Assembly: GCA_949825025.1 (NCBI GenBank)
Contig: OX463778.1
Location: forward strand, 5,967,142-6,031,141
Direction: 5' to 3'
Source of the DNA: Siphlonurus alternatus
Lineage: Eukaryota; Arthropoda; Insecta; Ephemeroptera; Siphlonuridae
Length of the DNA: 64,000 nt
In this document: positions 26,632 to 40,403 of the stretch, one piece after another
How positions within the stretch are numbered: position 1 is the first letter of the stretch
Layout of the letters: each line of letters opens with the position of its first letter
Notes under the pieces: generated by a model
Database searches by the model: none
What the model was told of the DNA's origin: nothing
Seen by the model: the letters and a program-made list of their open reading frames with translations, nothing else
Program-made: the position numbers and the translations under genes

Positions 26632-28536
26632 GGTTATAACTGAATGCGTCGGTTCTGCCATAGAGATGCAATGAAATCTCTTATATTCTTCTGCCTAACT
26701 ACAAATAAAGTTATCGTGGCATAGAAACGTGTATGAAAGTCAATCAGGGGGCATAGAATCATGCGTGAAAGTCGATTGGTGTAAATGAGTCAATAGATAA
26801 TAGAATCATATCGTGTGTGTGTGTGTGTGTGTTTTTTTTTTTGCATTTTTTTTTTATGTTGTTGTTGTTTTTGACCGAGCGACAGAGTCAAGTTGGTTGA
26901 ATATACACGTCGGAAGAAGCCGGAATTTAAGTGCCTTCCTGTTTAAATTCGCACTATCGTATAAGGCAGAGAGACTTGCAAAATTTCTAAACTTACAGAC
27001 GATAGGAAAGGCTAGAAAACTTTCATTCCCGGGTGTATTTTGTGGAAACATAAATTAAATTCGACTATTTGTAATAGATTTCAGTTTCGATCTACAAAAT
27101 TGAAAGATAACGTATCTGTTCTAAATTTAAATCAACTTTAATGAACTCTATATACGAAATTTCGCAATATAGAATAAAGATTCATTACAAAAACACGTAT
27201 TTCTACTACAATTTATGAATTGTGAAATGTCGCAAAAACGAACAAACTGAAATAAAAATAAGATTTCAAATCAGCTGACAGTGAGTTGACATAACTTTAT
27301 TATGTTGTATGTACAACCAGTTGTTCCAAAATAAAAAATAAAATAAATAAAATAAAATGAGAATTCATAAGAAAAGAATTTATTGATGTAGAGTTTGTTA
27401 GAGTACCGTGTGAATGTATTTTGACACGAGTTTAAAAAAAAAACGTCCTGGGCTTGCCGAGACTCTTTCTCGGAATGTAAGGTGAATATTAAGGGAATTA
27501 TTATATTTTAATTTGAATTATCATACTTTAATAATTCATAAACTTGTTACTTCTTGTTTGAACCAATTTTTCGCCTTCGCTTTTGGTAATAATTTATAAT
27601 CAAGACCAAAGACAGTTAAGTTATTTTTTATTAACTTTACAAAACATATTATATCAACACAATGTAAGGGAAAGAGAACAGTTTGGCTTTCCATGGGAAA
27701 GCCTTATGCTGAAAATTAAAAATATTAATTAAAAACATCTTCTCGAATAATTCTTTTGAAATTTTATCTATGGCTTTTAGGTAATATAAAATTTACATAA
27801 AAAAACAGAATTTTTGTGTGTCTGCTAATACATGTTAATCAAATGAAACAAAAAAACAGCTGATTGGTGTTCTCTTTTCCTTAATCGCCGTGACCACGGC
27901 CATTACTCAATATTTTCGAAGATGAAAATACTTTTAGTTCACAAAATAAAAGAGAAAATAATTAACTGTTTGCTGATATTTAAAAGCAACAAATTTGATG
28001 TGAGTAGTCAATTTTTTTTTCGTGTGAAAACGATACCAATTTCACTATAAGCCACAACAATCCTCATTTAAAAAAAAATGTGCTTATCTTAAATGCTGAA
28101 TCATGTCTCAAAAATTTCACCGATTTTGGCCTGTAAATATCTTTCATGGAAAATAATTTCATGAAGTTAGAAACGTTTGCTACAATTATTTTCAAAGTGT
28201 AGTCTATTTATCTTACCATTAAAATTAGTTCTAACATTAGCAAGGGGTTCTTTGTCAAACGCTATGCCAAGAGAGAGAGAGAGAGGGGGGAGGGGGGGGG
28301 GAGAAAAGGCAAACGACCCGCTATTTATATTACATATTAAAAAAAAAAACACCATTCTTTTCCTGGAAATGCAATACTCTTCGGGTAACTAAGAATTACA
28401 AATAAATTATTTGAAGCAGTATTTCACAATTTTTCGAGTTAAGGGTGGTCTTTCCCCCCCCCCCTTCATGGTCATCCTTTATACACATCTTCTCCCTAAA
28501 TAAAAAAATGAAGAGACAAGTTATCATGTAATTTCT
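26632..28536. other. Spacer downstream of gene A, with foldback half
   Basis: Contains a short (GT)n at 26814-26831, a half copy of the FB7 family at about 27690-27890 (TCCATGGGAAAGCCTTATGC, ATGTTAATCAAATG, CAGCTGATT), a purine/G-rich run at 28269-28312, and C/T tracts near 28456-28470. No coding exon seen. Confidence 0.5.
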
Positions 28537-28998
28537 CTACAAATTACACTGAAGCTCCTTAAAATTGAGGTAAAAGTCCTCGTCTGCAATGGCAGTCACG
28601 CCCACCACTCTGTCGACGATCTGTCCGCCGTAACTCTTGGCGTACTTGATGGCCACTTGGTTCGTGGTGGAGGTCCAACAGTGAACTTCGATCTCCCGCT
28701 GGCTCATGGCCTTCATGAGGAAACTTCCTGCCAGCGAGCTGTACCCTCGGTGCAAGAACTCAGGGTGGGTCTGTCCCATCCCCATTCCTCCGTACTCCGT
28801 CTGCAGCATCATGGAGGCGAGGACCTCGGAGCTGTCCAGCCGCGTCACGAACACTCCTGAGCTCAGGTTGTGCTCCAGACATGCGCGGATCACGGGCTTA
28901 AAGCACGTGGGGTGAAGAGGACGAAGTTTCCAAACCTGGTCCAGGTGACGAGCTTTAAGACGTGACACTCGTACATTCTCGTTGGGCTCTCTGTGGAC

Positions 28999-29077
<79 letters not shown>

Positions 29078-30575
29078 TATATGTATTACAAGGATACACA
29101 CCTATGAACTTGGAGCTCAAATCTGGGTAATGGAAATGGGTATTACATTTAATTATACCATTTATTGGATATGAATAAGGAACGGAAGATGGGCACGGAG
29201 CCGCACGGACTATTGAATGTTTCTCAGTATTCGCTGAGCTGAGACTGAGGGAACCGTGGAAAACCTCCGTCATGATGGACACCCCATAAATTGAGAAATT
29301 ACGTCTTCAACACATCCTTTACACGTCTAAAACTAATCATTTTACCTAAAAAAAAAAATCTCATTTCCTCTTCGATCAAAGTGAAGATCAAATTTTAACA
29401 TGATCTTATTCTCAAGAAGAGAAAAACGGTTGTAATCTCGTCTATTTTCCTCTTTTTTCCTCTAAAATGATGCAAAATAGGAGGAAATTATTCGAGGAGT
29501 TAGAGAGCTTAATAGCGGATAAAATGTGAAAGCTATTTCCACTCGGGTAAGCCTACCTCTATCACGCTTCACGAGCTGTGCGTGAGACTCACGTGTGTGC
29601 CGTGACGCCAGCGGCCACGTTGGCGGGGTAGTGGACGAGGATCGAAGGTTTTGTAATCTGGGATGACGTGACGCCAGCTGCGGTGGCCGCGTTGCGCACC
29701 ATCGCCAAGTGTCGCTCCAGCAGGCCACTGAAGTGCAGCACGTGTCGCCACGGTATCGCACGTGTCGACGTCAGCGCCGCGGCCAGGTCTGCGTCGTGAC
29801 GAGGGCGAGCGTACACCACGCCGTACTTCTTGTTCCCCAGGGCCTGGACATCAACATTATTTAGCGTTCAAGTTATATGTTTATAAAGGGCCTGTGTTTT
29901 GCTGTGAGATCTTGTGTATATTTCTCACCAGTCCGTCCGTGAAGGCGACCATCGTCCCGTGCTGCCACCTGCCGTCCGGACACAGAACGTGGAGGGACAT
30001 ACCGGGGATTTTCTTGGACCACTCGGTCTGTACCAGCAGCCAGTTGTACACCTGAAAAGAGACATGACTTATGCATAACTGATTGGAGTCTTCATCTCAC
30101 GTGCATATAATATGGATATATATATTTTTTATGGATACACTAATAAGAGCTTTACAGCTCGTGGCGGAATAGTAGGTAAGGATAAAAGGTTATAGTGAAA
30201 GGATGGTGGTCACGGCCTGTTACGTGTCCCAGCATTTGCTGAGGTGAGACTGAGGGAACCGAGGAAAATCTCAGTCAGGATGGAGGTACTTTTATCAATG
30301 GATCAAAATGATGTCGAATTGGGGAACCACGCACAAGTGCATCACTGCTCTTGGTTAAAAGAACGTAATATATATATATATATATATATGTCCTTTTAGA
30401 AAGCGTAAATATTTCAAATATTGCCGTGTTTATTTTGTCAACTTACCCATAGCCCTCCGGCCACCAAAGGGCTATGACTTACCACAGAGCTATAAGGTAA
30501 ATCTTCCTTTAAAACACTCAAAAGTTTGGGGACATTTTCCGCTGCAATTTTCTGCAACACGTTTTTCCCAGCCAT
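28537..30575 (-). CDS. Glycine N-acyltransferase-like protein, gene A
   Basis: Exons (minus): 30575-30483, 30051-29929, 29843-29593 and 28990-28537, totalling 921 bp or 306 residues with consistent phases 0, 0, 2. The N-terminal half has MAGKNVLQKIAAENVPKLL and VYNWLLVQTEWSKKIPGM. The C-terminal FR47/GNAT part has SRLKARHLDQVWKLRP, EYGGMGMGQTHPEFLHRGYS and WTSTTNQVAIKYAKSYG. Family members transfer acyl groups from CoA to glycine or other amines, often in mitochondria; the substrate here is unknown. The last about 25 residues (GGQIVDRVVGVTAIADEDFY ... CNL) differ from genes B-D, which end in KGRL. An upstream in-frame Met gives a longer N-terminus, but the shared MAG start is preferred. It lies head-to-head with gene B. 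Confidence 0.85.
29000..29073. repeat. (TA)n microsatellite at a splice acceptor
   Basis: Pure TA repeat whose end lies 9 bp from the acceptor of gene A exon 4, replacing the T-rich tract present in the paralogues. Confidence 0.95.
29215..29287 (-). mobile_element. SINE core fragment
   Basis: CTGAGACTGAGGGAACCGTG, then AAAACCTCCGTCATGATGG, is the shared SINE core in minus orientation. It is truncated by the adjoining MITE-1. Confidence 0.65.
29289..29545 (+). mobile_element. MITE-1 copy in gene A intron 3
   Basis: From TTGAGAAATTACGTCTTCAA to ATTTCCACTCGGG, with the family interior (CATCCTTTACACGTCTAAAA, CAAAATAGGAGG). Ends about 50 bp before gene A exon 3. Confidence 0.8.
30120..30360 (-). 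mobile_element. SINE in gene A intron 1
   Basis: Core GACTGAGGGAACCGAGGAAA, then ATCTCAGTCAGGATGG, at 30250-30285. A distal part (AGAGCTTTACAGCTCGTGGC and GTAGGTAAGGATAAAAGG) is also found, inverted, in the copy at 41632-41765. The minus-strand head side reads AAGAGCAGTGATGCACTTG. Confidence 0.75.
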
Positions 30576-30719
30576 GGGGACAACTGCATGCGTCGGTTCT
30601 GCCATAGAGACTGCAATGAAATCTGTATGGTGCAGCCTATTAACTACAAAAAATAAAGTTATTGTGGCATAGATAAATGCATCCAAGTCAACCAACTAAT
30701 GATGTCAATAGATTTATTT

Positions 30720-31154
30720 ATTTAACAGATTTGGTCTTATATGGATATAATATTTGTCAATATCAAATATTGACATAGAGGCATGCAAACACACTCAAAT
30801 TAACTAACTTAATTAAAATTAAAATTAAAATTTACGTTGGAATTTATGGGATTTCCGGAAAAACTTGCAAAATTTCCAAACTTAGAAATTTACAAAATTT
30901 TTGCTTCAGACTATTTTTGATGCGTGTATAAAATTAAATTTGACTATTTTGTAGTTTATTTAAAATGTTGAATGAATTCAGTTCATGAGGTCAACTCGAT
31001 CTTCAAATCTGAAAGATAAGATATCTCTGGTCTATATTAAAATCAAGTTTGATGCAGTAGGTCACGTGTTGTAATATCCTAATGCAGTTTTGGAGGGTAA
31101 AATTAATTTCATTATAAAAACAGAATCGAATAAACAACCTGCATTAAAATTTTT
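30720..31154. other. Upstream of gene A, no feature
   Basis: AT-rich DNA between the divergent genes A and B. No repeat or coding exon recognised. Confidence 0.4.
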
Positions 31155-31465
31155 TATTGCAGAAATGAAAAGAGAGTTGTATTAAATTATGCTGCTCTGA
31201 ATTTTTTGAGTCCCAGAACTAATTTTAAATAGTGATTGAAAGTACAGTCATGCCCCCTGGAGGTGTCAGTAGACTTTAAGTCTCTATCCTTTTCATTAAG
31301 GATTCAGGGAGACCGACATAACTCACAGAATTTTTAATAATAATAATTAAATAAAAAATAGTTTTAGGATTAAAAAAAAATGAAAAAATTCATAGAATCA
31401 TAATTTGGTACCCTCTATTTATTTCTGCAATAAAAAATTTTGGTGATGGTTTTCGATTGTAACTT
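31155..31465. mobile_element. Foldback element FB10 copy
   Basis: Outer ATTTTTTATTGCAGAAATGA and TTTATTTCTGCAATAAAAAA are inverse. TATGCTGCTCTGAATTTTTT pairs with GAATTCATAG-type sequence near 31390. The loop holds CATGCCCCCTGGAGGTGTCA. Diverged copy of 8850-9182. Confidence 0.65.
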
Positions 31466-32259
31466 TGTATTTCCAAAAGTATTTATAAACTTTGCGAATC
31501 GTATGCAATCTCGCAAACATGTCCGAATTCAAATAAAAACAAAAGAAATTTTAAATCAGCTGCAGAGATAACATTACTTTATTAGAAGAAAATGTAGATT
31601 ATAAATACGAAAATAAAAAGAATATGGATTATAATATAAATCATTAAAGATGATAAGGACTCGCTTATCTTATCTTTTAGATTTGAGCATCAAGTTTCGT
31701 TTACATAATTATCAGGGTCACAAATGATCTCACTACATACACTTAAATTAAGTTGTATTGCCACCGAAAGTCTGCGTTCGTCTTCAAATCATTTCTCAAT
31801 TTTTGCACCTGAATCCCACCTGTCAGCAGTTGCTGTAAAACGCTCTGCCAATTATTTATTTTAATTTTATTTAACTTTTGTTGGTTGCATAATTAAAGCA
31901 TGCATTGTGTTCACATGAAGTTAGTTAGTGTAAGTACACATTTAATTGTAACAATATTATTTTATTATATTTAAATATTTACACAGTTATCATTTACAAA
32001 TTCTATTTAAATATATATTATATAAAAATAAATACAAATTAAAAATTTAATGTAATTGCAACAATTATTAATGAACTATAATAAATAACAACTAATCTTA
32101 AGCACCTTATTCACAGAATACTTTTTCACACATTTAATGACTTTAAATTATTTTACTCTTTTGCAATTAGTACATTTTTTAATTTAGATCTATACAACTT
32201 ATTAATTTCTATATCTTTTAAACAGCTTGGCAGAAAGTCATAAATTTTAGCGATCTGGT
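31466..32259. other. Spacer, no gene
   Basis: AT-rich DNA in the gap between genes A and B. Nothing recognisable. Confidence 0.4.
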
Positions 32260-32391
32260 GTACACTCGTCACCTTGGAAAATTTCCCTCTTGCAGCCTTG
32301 TTAATCACCAAGCCCTGTGTTATTCTTGTTGGATATGGTGATTAATAACAAGGCTGCAAGTGGAAAATTTTCCAAACCGACGAGTGTACAT
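32260..32391. mobile_element. Compact hairpin MITE, reference copy
   Basis: TGTACACTCGTC and GACGAGTGTACA are perfect termini. The arms (CCTTGGAAAATTTCCC, TTGCAGCCTTGTTAATCACC) have near-perfect inverses around a short loop with TTATTCTTGTTGG. At 132 bp it is almost entirely stem. Confidence 0.85.
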
Positions 32392-32520
32392 ATCAGAGTT
32401 TTTATCAAATTATTTGTTATCAAATTGTTTGATATACTTTTCTGTCATGACATTGGATTTATTTCTTACCTCATAATTGTGGTAAATCATGTAAAAATAC
32501 CTACAGGAAATAACAACTAA

Positions 32521-32729
32521 AGGCGGATTCACATTGCAATTTTTATCATGCGACGCGAAGCGAATAAATGCGCACTTGCTGTAACATCCATTGGCGGCCA
32601 TATAAAAAAAAGCTTCGATAGTTATTGCGATATTAGCCACCGCAATGGTGATTTCGCCACCGCATAGAATTTCACAGCTTGTGTGACAAAATCGCGTCGT
32701 ATCGCCGTTATCGCCATCTGAATCCGCCT
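32521..32729 (+). mobile_element. Harbinger-like MITE with TAA duplication
   Basis: AGGCGGATTCACATTGCAAT begins and GCCATCTGAATCCGCCT ends the element, with TAA on both sides (32518-32520, 32730-32732). Interior ATGCGACGCGAAGCGAATAA and GCGGCCATAT match the family. Confidence 0.85.
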
Positions 32730-32736
32730 TAATTAA

Positions 32737-33099
32737 GGTAGAGATAACACGCCTACTGTCAATAAAAATCCCAATGTTCTCCTTTACATACCTGATATAT
32801 CAGTAGCTAAAATATCAAATATACAAATTCTAGCTATAAGTTGTTGAGTTATTAATTTTTTAAGTTGACTAATTTAACATGGAAGTTCCATTTCTCCAAA
32901 ACTTGAAACTTAAAAATTAAACTAAATTAAATTAATTAATTAAATTAAACTTTAAAAATTAATAACTTGAAAAGTAGCTCAAATTTGTATACCTGATATT
33001 TTACATACTGATAAGATATATAAAGGAGAATATTCTAAATTTTTTTCATATTTTTATGAATGGGATTTTTATTGACAGTGGGCGTGTTATCTCTATACC
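32737..33099. mobile_element. TTAA-flanked foldback, FB6 copy
   Basis: GGTAGAGATAACACGCC and GGGCGTGTTATCTCTATACC are the ends, with TTAA at 32733-32736 and 33100-33103. The inner arms match 22866-23213 (TTAAGTTGACTAATTTAACA). It ends 160 bp before gene B. Confidence 0.8.
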
Positions 33100-33259
33100 T
33101 TAACTCTTCTGACGAGAACGCAAAATCAAGTTGAGGGTTTTCACGCGTCTTTCGCCAGTCTGGTGTTTCCCAAAGATGTCTGTGTCTGATAACCGCGTGA
33201 TAACATAAATTATATTTTGTTAATTTTGTAGTCATAGATCGATGCATTCAGTTTCAATC

Positions 33260-36257
<2,998 letters not shown>

Positions 36258-36272
36258 TAGTGACGGTGACGC

Positions 36273-36435
36273 AGGCACAGAAACCAAATTTCGGGGGTGA
36301 TGAGGGGAACATTTAAAAAATGTTAAAAAAATATTGTAGTAGCTAGGGAAAATGTCTATACTGACGATGCTAAATCCAAATTTTCGGAGAGAATGGCACC
36401 CCTCTCTCCCCCCCCCCCTGATTCCGTGCCTGGCC
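36273..36435. mobile_element. hAT-type MITE relic in gene B 3' flank
   Basis: CAGGCACAGAAACCAAATTT at the left and CCCCTGATTCCGTGCCTG at the right form terminal repeats, with interior GCTAAATCCAAATTTTCGG as in 51308-51476. No intact 8-bp duplication. It starts 15 bp after the gene B stop codon. Confidence 0.7.
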
Positions 36436-37341
36436 AGTGGTGCAGTTTGATAAATATTTTATCTCACGTAGTCTTAAAAGCTTTGTATTTAATGCTTATA
36501 AAGTCTTAAAGCGTTTCAATATTCATATAATGTACAGTTGCATGCAAACAAATTTAGCGCTGTACGGTACTGATCGCTCATCGCCCTGTTCCAATTTTTA
36601 TGACTAAATCTGAAGAATGAACAACTGGTATTTTTTATTAGAATATTGATAGAAAACCTTGAGTTATGTATTGTTAATATTTAAAAGTGCTGTTCAAGTG
36701 TCATATAATATAATAAAAAATAATAACTAAATATTATAACTAAGCTTTTTTTGTTGTCTCGCATTCTACGATTCGACAATCTGATTCGCTGATCCCCACT
36801 GCGTTTCTGCCAAGGTTATGCTAAGATATTCTTTTTCAGATCACCCTTTGGGCTGTTGTACTCATTTTTATTTCTGTACCAATACTCAATAAACAACTAT
36901 AATTATAAAAAAGGACGTGTGAAACGCACCATATAAATCTGGAGTGATTTCAGAGCTCAGACTTGGCAATCTTAATTAATTTGAAACGAAGTGCAAAATG
37001 CTGTGAGGTATTAGTCATGTAAAAAATTATCAACGCAAACATGGGGAATGGTATGACATGACTATCAGTAGTAACAGAGCCTTTCACTTTTAAATTAGTA
37101 ACTTAGAAAATTATAATAAAAAAATTCTCAGTGTTTTCTACCAATGCATACACCAAGATGCATGAATACGCAATCAGAAATTGATTTCATGCAGGTTTTA
37201 CATTTGCTATATGTTAGAATTTTCATATGACGTGTTAAAATTTTATTGTTTTGTCTTATAATATGCTACATAAAATTAATGTAACATTTCTCATTACCTG
37301 TATATGGTGTTTATAGTGCCTATAGTCCTTAGTATAATATG
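36436..37341. other. Gene B downstream spacer
   Basis: AT-rich; AATAAA-type signals occur (for example near 36890). No other gene seen. Confidence 0.4.
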
Positions 37342-37466
37342 TACAGTCATCGCCTCGGAAAATTTTCCTCTGCAGCCTTGTTAATCACCATATACCCCGT
37401 AAGAATAACAGAGGGCATGTTGATTAACAAGGCTGCAAAAGGGAAATTTTCCAAGGCAACAACTGT
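37342..37466. mobile_element. Compact hairpin MITE copy
   Basis: TACAGTCATCGCCTCGGAAA at the left and AAATTTTCCAAGGCAACAAC at the right, with GCAGCCTTGTTAATCACCAT and its inverse. Confidence 0.8.
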
Positions 37467-37542
37467 TCGAAATAATCTCAGACAACTGCAGCTTGAACTC
37501 TGTCCAAGTTAAGAAAATACGGTATAATACTTACCCTATCAT

Positions 37543-37738
37543 AGTTGAAAAATTACGTCTTCAACTCATCCTTTACATGTCTAAACCTAATCTTTTTACC
37601 TCTAAAACACATCTTATTTTCTCTTCGCTCAAAGTGAGGATGAATTGGAGACAATATTTCTAACATTATTTTATGCTCATGGAAAAAAGACAAGAGGAGA
37701 GCTTAATAGCAAAGAATAGATTAAATTTATTTCAACTT
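37543..37738 (+). mobile_element. MITE-1 copy with internal deletion
   Basis: AGTTGAAAAATTACGTCTTC to ATTTATTTCAACTT, with about 60 bp missing after TTTATGCTCA. Confidence 0.82.
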
Positions 37739-37883
37739 GGGTATAATTACATTTTGTAGAATTTTACGTCCTAACGTAGAGCGTGCAATCATGATGTTGG
37801 GGGAGTCAGTATGGGGTGAGAAGTGCACCAACGTGCGTGGCGTACCTACTTTTTTTAAAAAATCACTTTCCCCTATAACTGAA

Positions 37884-38093
37884 AGGTGGATTCACATGGC
37901 GATTTTTATCATGCAACGCGATGCGAACAATGCGCACTTGCTGTAACATCCATTGACAGCCATATTTGGTTATTAAAAAAGAGCATGATCGTAATTAACG
38001 CGATTCCTGGTGAATTCGCCGCCGCATAGGATTTCTTATATCTTTTACGTCAAAATCGCGTCGCATCGCCGTTGTCGCCATCTGAATCCGCCT
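37884..38093 (+). mobile_element. Harbinger-like MITE
   Basis: AGGTGGATTCACATGGCGAT to GCCATCTGAATCCGCCT. Flanks are GAA and TAA, so the duplication is diverged. Interior ATGCGCACTTGCTGTAACAT. Confidence 0.8.
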
Positions 38094-38231
38094 TAACCTG
38101 TATACTCAAAAGAGTAGAACCTATAGACAGGGGCATAGGGCTGAGAGGAAAGACAGCAGCTAATATACTTTCAGGTACCAGACAACCCTTAGGATGAGAG
38201 GAGTAAGGTGACGCAATGACGAGATTATTAA

Positions 38232-38446
38232 AGGTGGATTTTCTTGAGCGACAACGCGCGGCGATGCGACGCAACTTTGACGTACAAGCTGTAAAATCCT
38301 ATGTGGCTAGCGAATTCACCAACTATCGCGTTAATTAAGATGCTCGTTTTCTTTTAATCACCAAATATGGCCGCCAATGGATGTTACATCAAGTGCACAT
38401 TATTCGCTTCGCGTCGCATGATAAAAATCGCCATGAAAATCCACCT
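38232..38446 (-). mobile_element. Harbinger-like MITE, inverted neighbour
   Basis: The same family as 37884-38093 in opposite orientation, 138 bp away, with TAA duplication at 38229-38231 and 38447-38449. The pair can fold together and lies near the centre of the possible inverted gene duplication. Confidence 0.82.
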
Positions 38447-38639
38447 TAAGATATAGGAAAGGAGGTTGCCTTGTATTAAGGAATATATAACTGCCCCGGC
38501 ATTCACCTGGGAGAGATGATGGAAAAACAGAAAACCATCGTCAAGTTATATAGTATTCTGATCATTATTATATTTTTCAATTTTTACGTTATAAACGAAA
38601 ACAACTCAGTTCGTGGTCAATAGGCTAAGTAATGGTCTA

Positions 38640-38915
38640 CCTGCTTAATTAAAAAAATGAAAATTATGCTACCATAAATTTTTAATTCCTTTTATATTCC
38701 CGGAACCATTTTCAAAAATTAATGAAAGTTCTGTAAGTTATGTTGGCACCCCTGAATCCTTAATAAAAAGGATTGGGCCTACACGCCTATTGACGCCTCC
38801 AGGGGGCGTGACAACACTTTCAATATTTTTTTAAAAATATAGTTCCTTGACTCAAAAAATTCAGAGTAGCATAATTTTGTACCCTGTATTTATTTCTGCA
38901 ATAAAAAACTGTCAT
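38640..38915. mobile_element. Foldback element FB10 copy
   Basis: AATTATGCTACCATAAATTT pairs with GAGTAGCATAATTTTGTACC. The loop side has CACGCCTATTGACGCCTCCA. Ends in TTTCTGCAATAAAAAACTG like 31155-31465. Confidence 0.65.
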
Positions 38916-39072
38916 TACGCATTTGAGCCTCAGAACTTTTCTCATCTCGCCGGGAGGCTAGGCAACTTGTTCAGCTCACTTCAAAGCAAGTTGCATAACA
39001 AGCAGGGGCAGTCACTTTCCATATGAAGATATATTTTTTTTATATCATGCAAACCCCATTGGCTACTTCTAC

Positions 39073-39420
39073 TTACTAATTACTTACTTCTTTGAAACCC
39101 CGAAACTTCCGAAACCCTAACTTGAGCGTTTCACGGGCTCTTCCAGACTGGGGGCGGCCACAGCTTTGCAATCCATCCTGGCGTTTGCATTTGACTGAGG
39201 GAAACGTGGAAACCTCAGCCAGCAGGACGGACACTACATCTTTTGTTAAAGAATCGAAATTGCAACGTTCCAAATCCAGGGGAACCACATAGTGGAATGG
39301 AAAAGTGCAACGATTTACCCCTGGGTCACCCGTCCAACTACTAACCACGCTCGGCGTTGCTTGACTTCAGTGATCTGACGAGGCCCGGTCAAGAGCTACA
39401 CTTCCCACTTTCCATGCACT
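39073..39420 (-). mobile_element. 5S rRNA-headed SINE, full length
   Basis: Read on the minus strand, the head (39417 to about 39321) contains GATCACTGAAGTCAAGCAAC, then GTGGTTAGTAGTTGGACGGG and TGACC. This tracks the 5S rRNA internal promoter region (GATCTCGGAAGCTAAGC ... TGGTTAGTACTTGGATGGGA). The shared SINE core hairpin follows (39194-39230), then a 3' domain with GGATGGATTGCAAAGCTGTG and an AAGTAAGTAAT tail. The 5S head defines a SINE3-type element. Confidence 0.85.
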
Positions 39421-39960
39421 GTGCAGATATGTATATAATATGATAAGTAGATTAATGGCTAATATCTGGACTTAAGAATACAAAAACGTAGCCTCCAGAT
39501 GACATAAGATTCCATTGAACTCCATGAAAAATTACTATTTAAATTTGTATTACGAGTAATTTTATCAAAAATACAATATTGCATTACACACTTATAGATT
39601 CTAAGAAAGTATAATATAGGATTTGTTATATTTTCTTTACAAACAGATTTCCATGAACTGTTAAAAAACTTGATTTTACTAATTATTTATTTATAAAATA
39701 ACTTGCAATTGAAGCCAATATTTAAACCGTTCGTTAAAAACCGTGAAACGATTAGAGAGTACATAAAAAACATGTTAACATCACCAATACTAAATTGAAT
39801 GCATGTGACGCATATTAGATAAAATAAAACGAAGAACTCATAATATTTATTAAAATTTGATTTATTTTTAATAATACAATACTTTTAAATTTCATTACGC
39901 ACAATAAAATAATATATTCTTGCATATTATTGCATATACAAATATTTCAAATATAATTAA
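39421..39960. other. Spacer, no gene
   Basis: AT-rich DNA; nothing recognised. Confidence 0.4.
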
Positions 39961-40265
39961 AAGCAGGGCAGTCTCCTGTTAGCAGACTGCCCTGTTAAAA
40001 GCCATATAAAAAAATTTCAAAACAATTTAACGAGCCGATTTTTTTATTAAGTTTCAAAGTCATATGCTAAAAATTAAAAGAATAATAATTACAAAAAATA
40101 TCTGCTCGTTATATTGTTTTGAAATTTTTTGTACGGCATTTAGGTAGTAAATCTATACCTCTCAAAAAAAATTCAGAATTTTTGTGAATTTGCTAAAGTT
40201 TACATGCTAATCAAAGGGGACTACGTCGAACAGCTGATTCGTATTATCTCTACCGTAAGTGACAA
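39961..40265. mobile_element. Foldback FB7 copy and short GC hairpin
   Basis: GGGCAGTCT ... AGACTGCCC at 39965-39991 forms a perfect small hairpin. The rest matches the right arm of 46965-47616 (TTCAGAATTTTTGTGAATTT, GTTTACATGCTAATCAAAGG, GAACAGCTGATTCG, TTATCTCTACC). Confidence 0.6.
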
Positions 40266-40403
40266 CTCTGACAGTTAGGCCAGCCAATCAAATGCGCTAA
40301 TCAAAGCGTGACGTACATCCGACATGGCGTCGCATTGGCTTCAAAATCAGACGGTTTGAAATAACTTTCAAACTGGGACATCCTCCCAGTTTACAATCGT
40401 TGA

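Noticed and set aside
39092..39348. Two frames of 66 and 90 codons
   Set aside because: Both lie in the 5S-headed SINE and follow its sequence, not a protein family.
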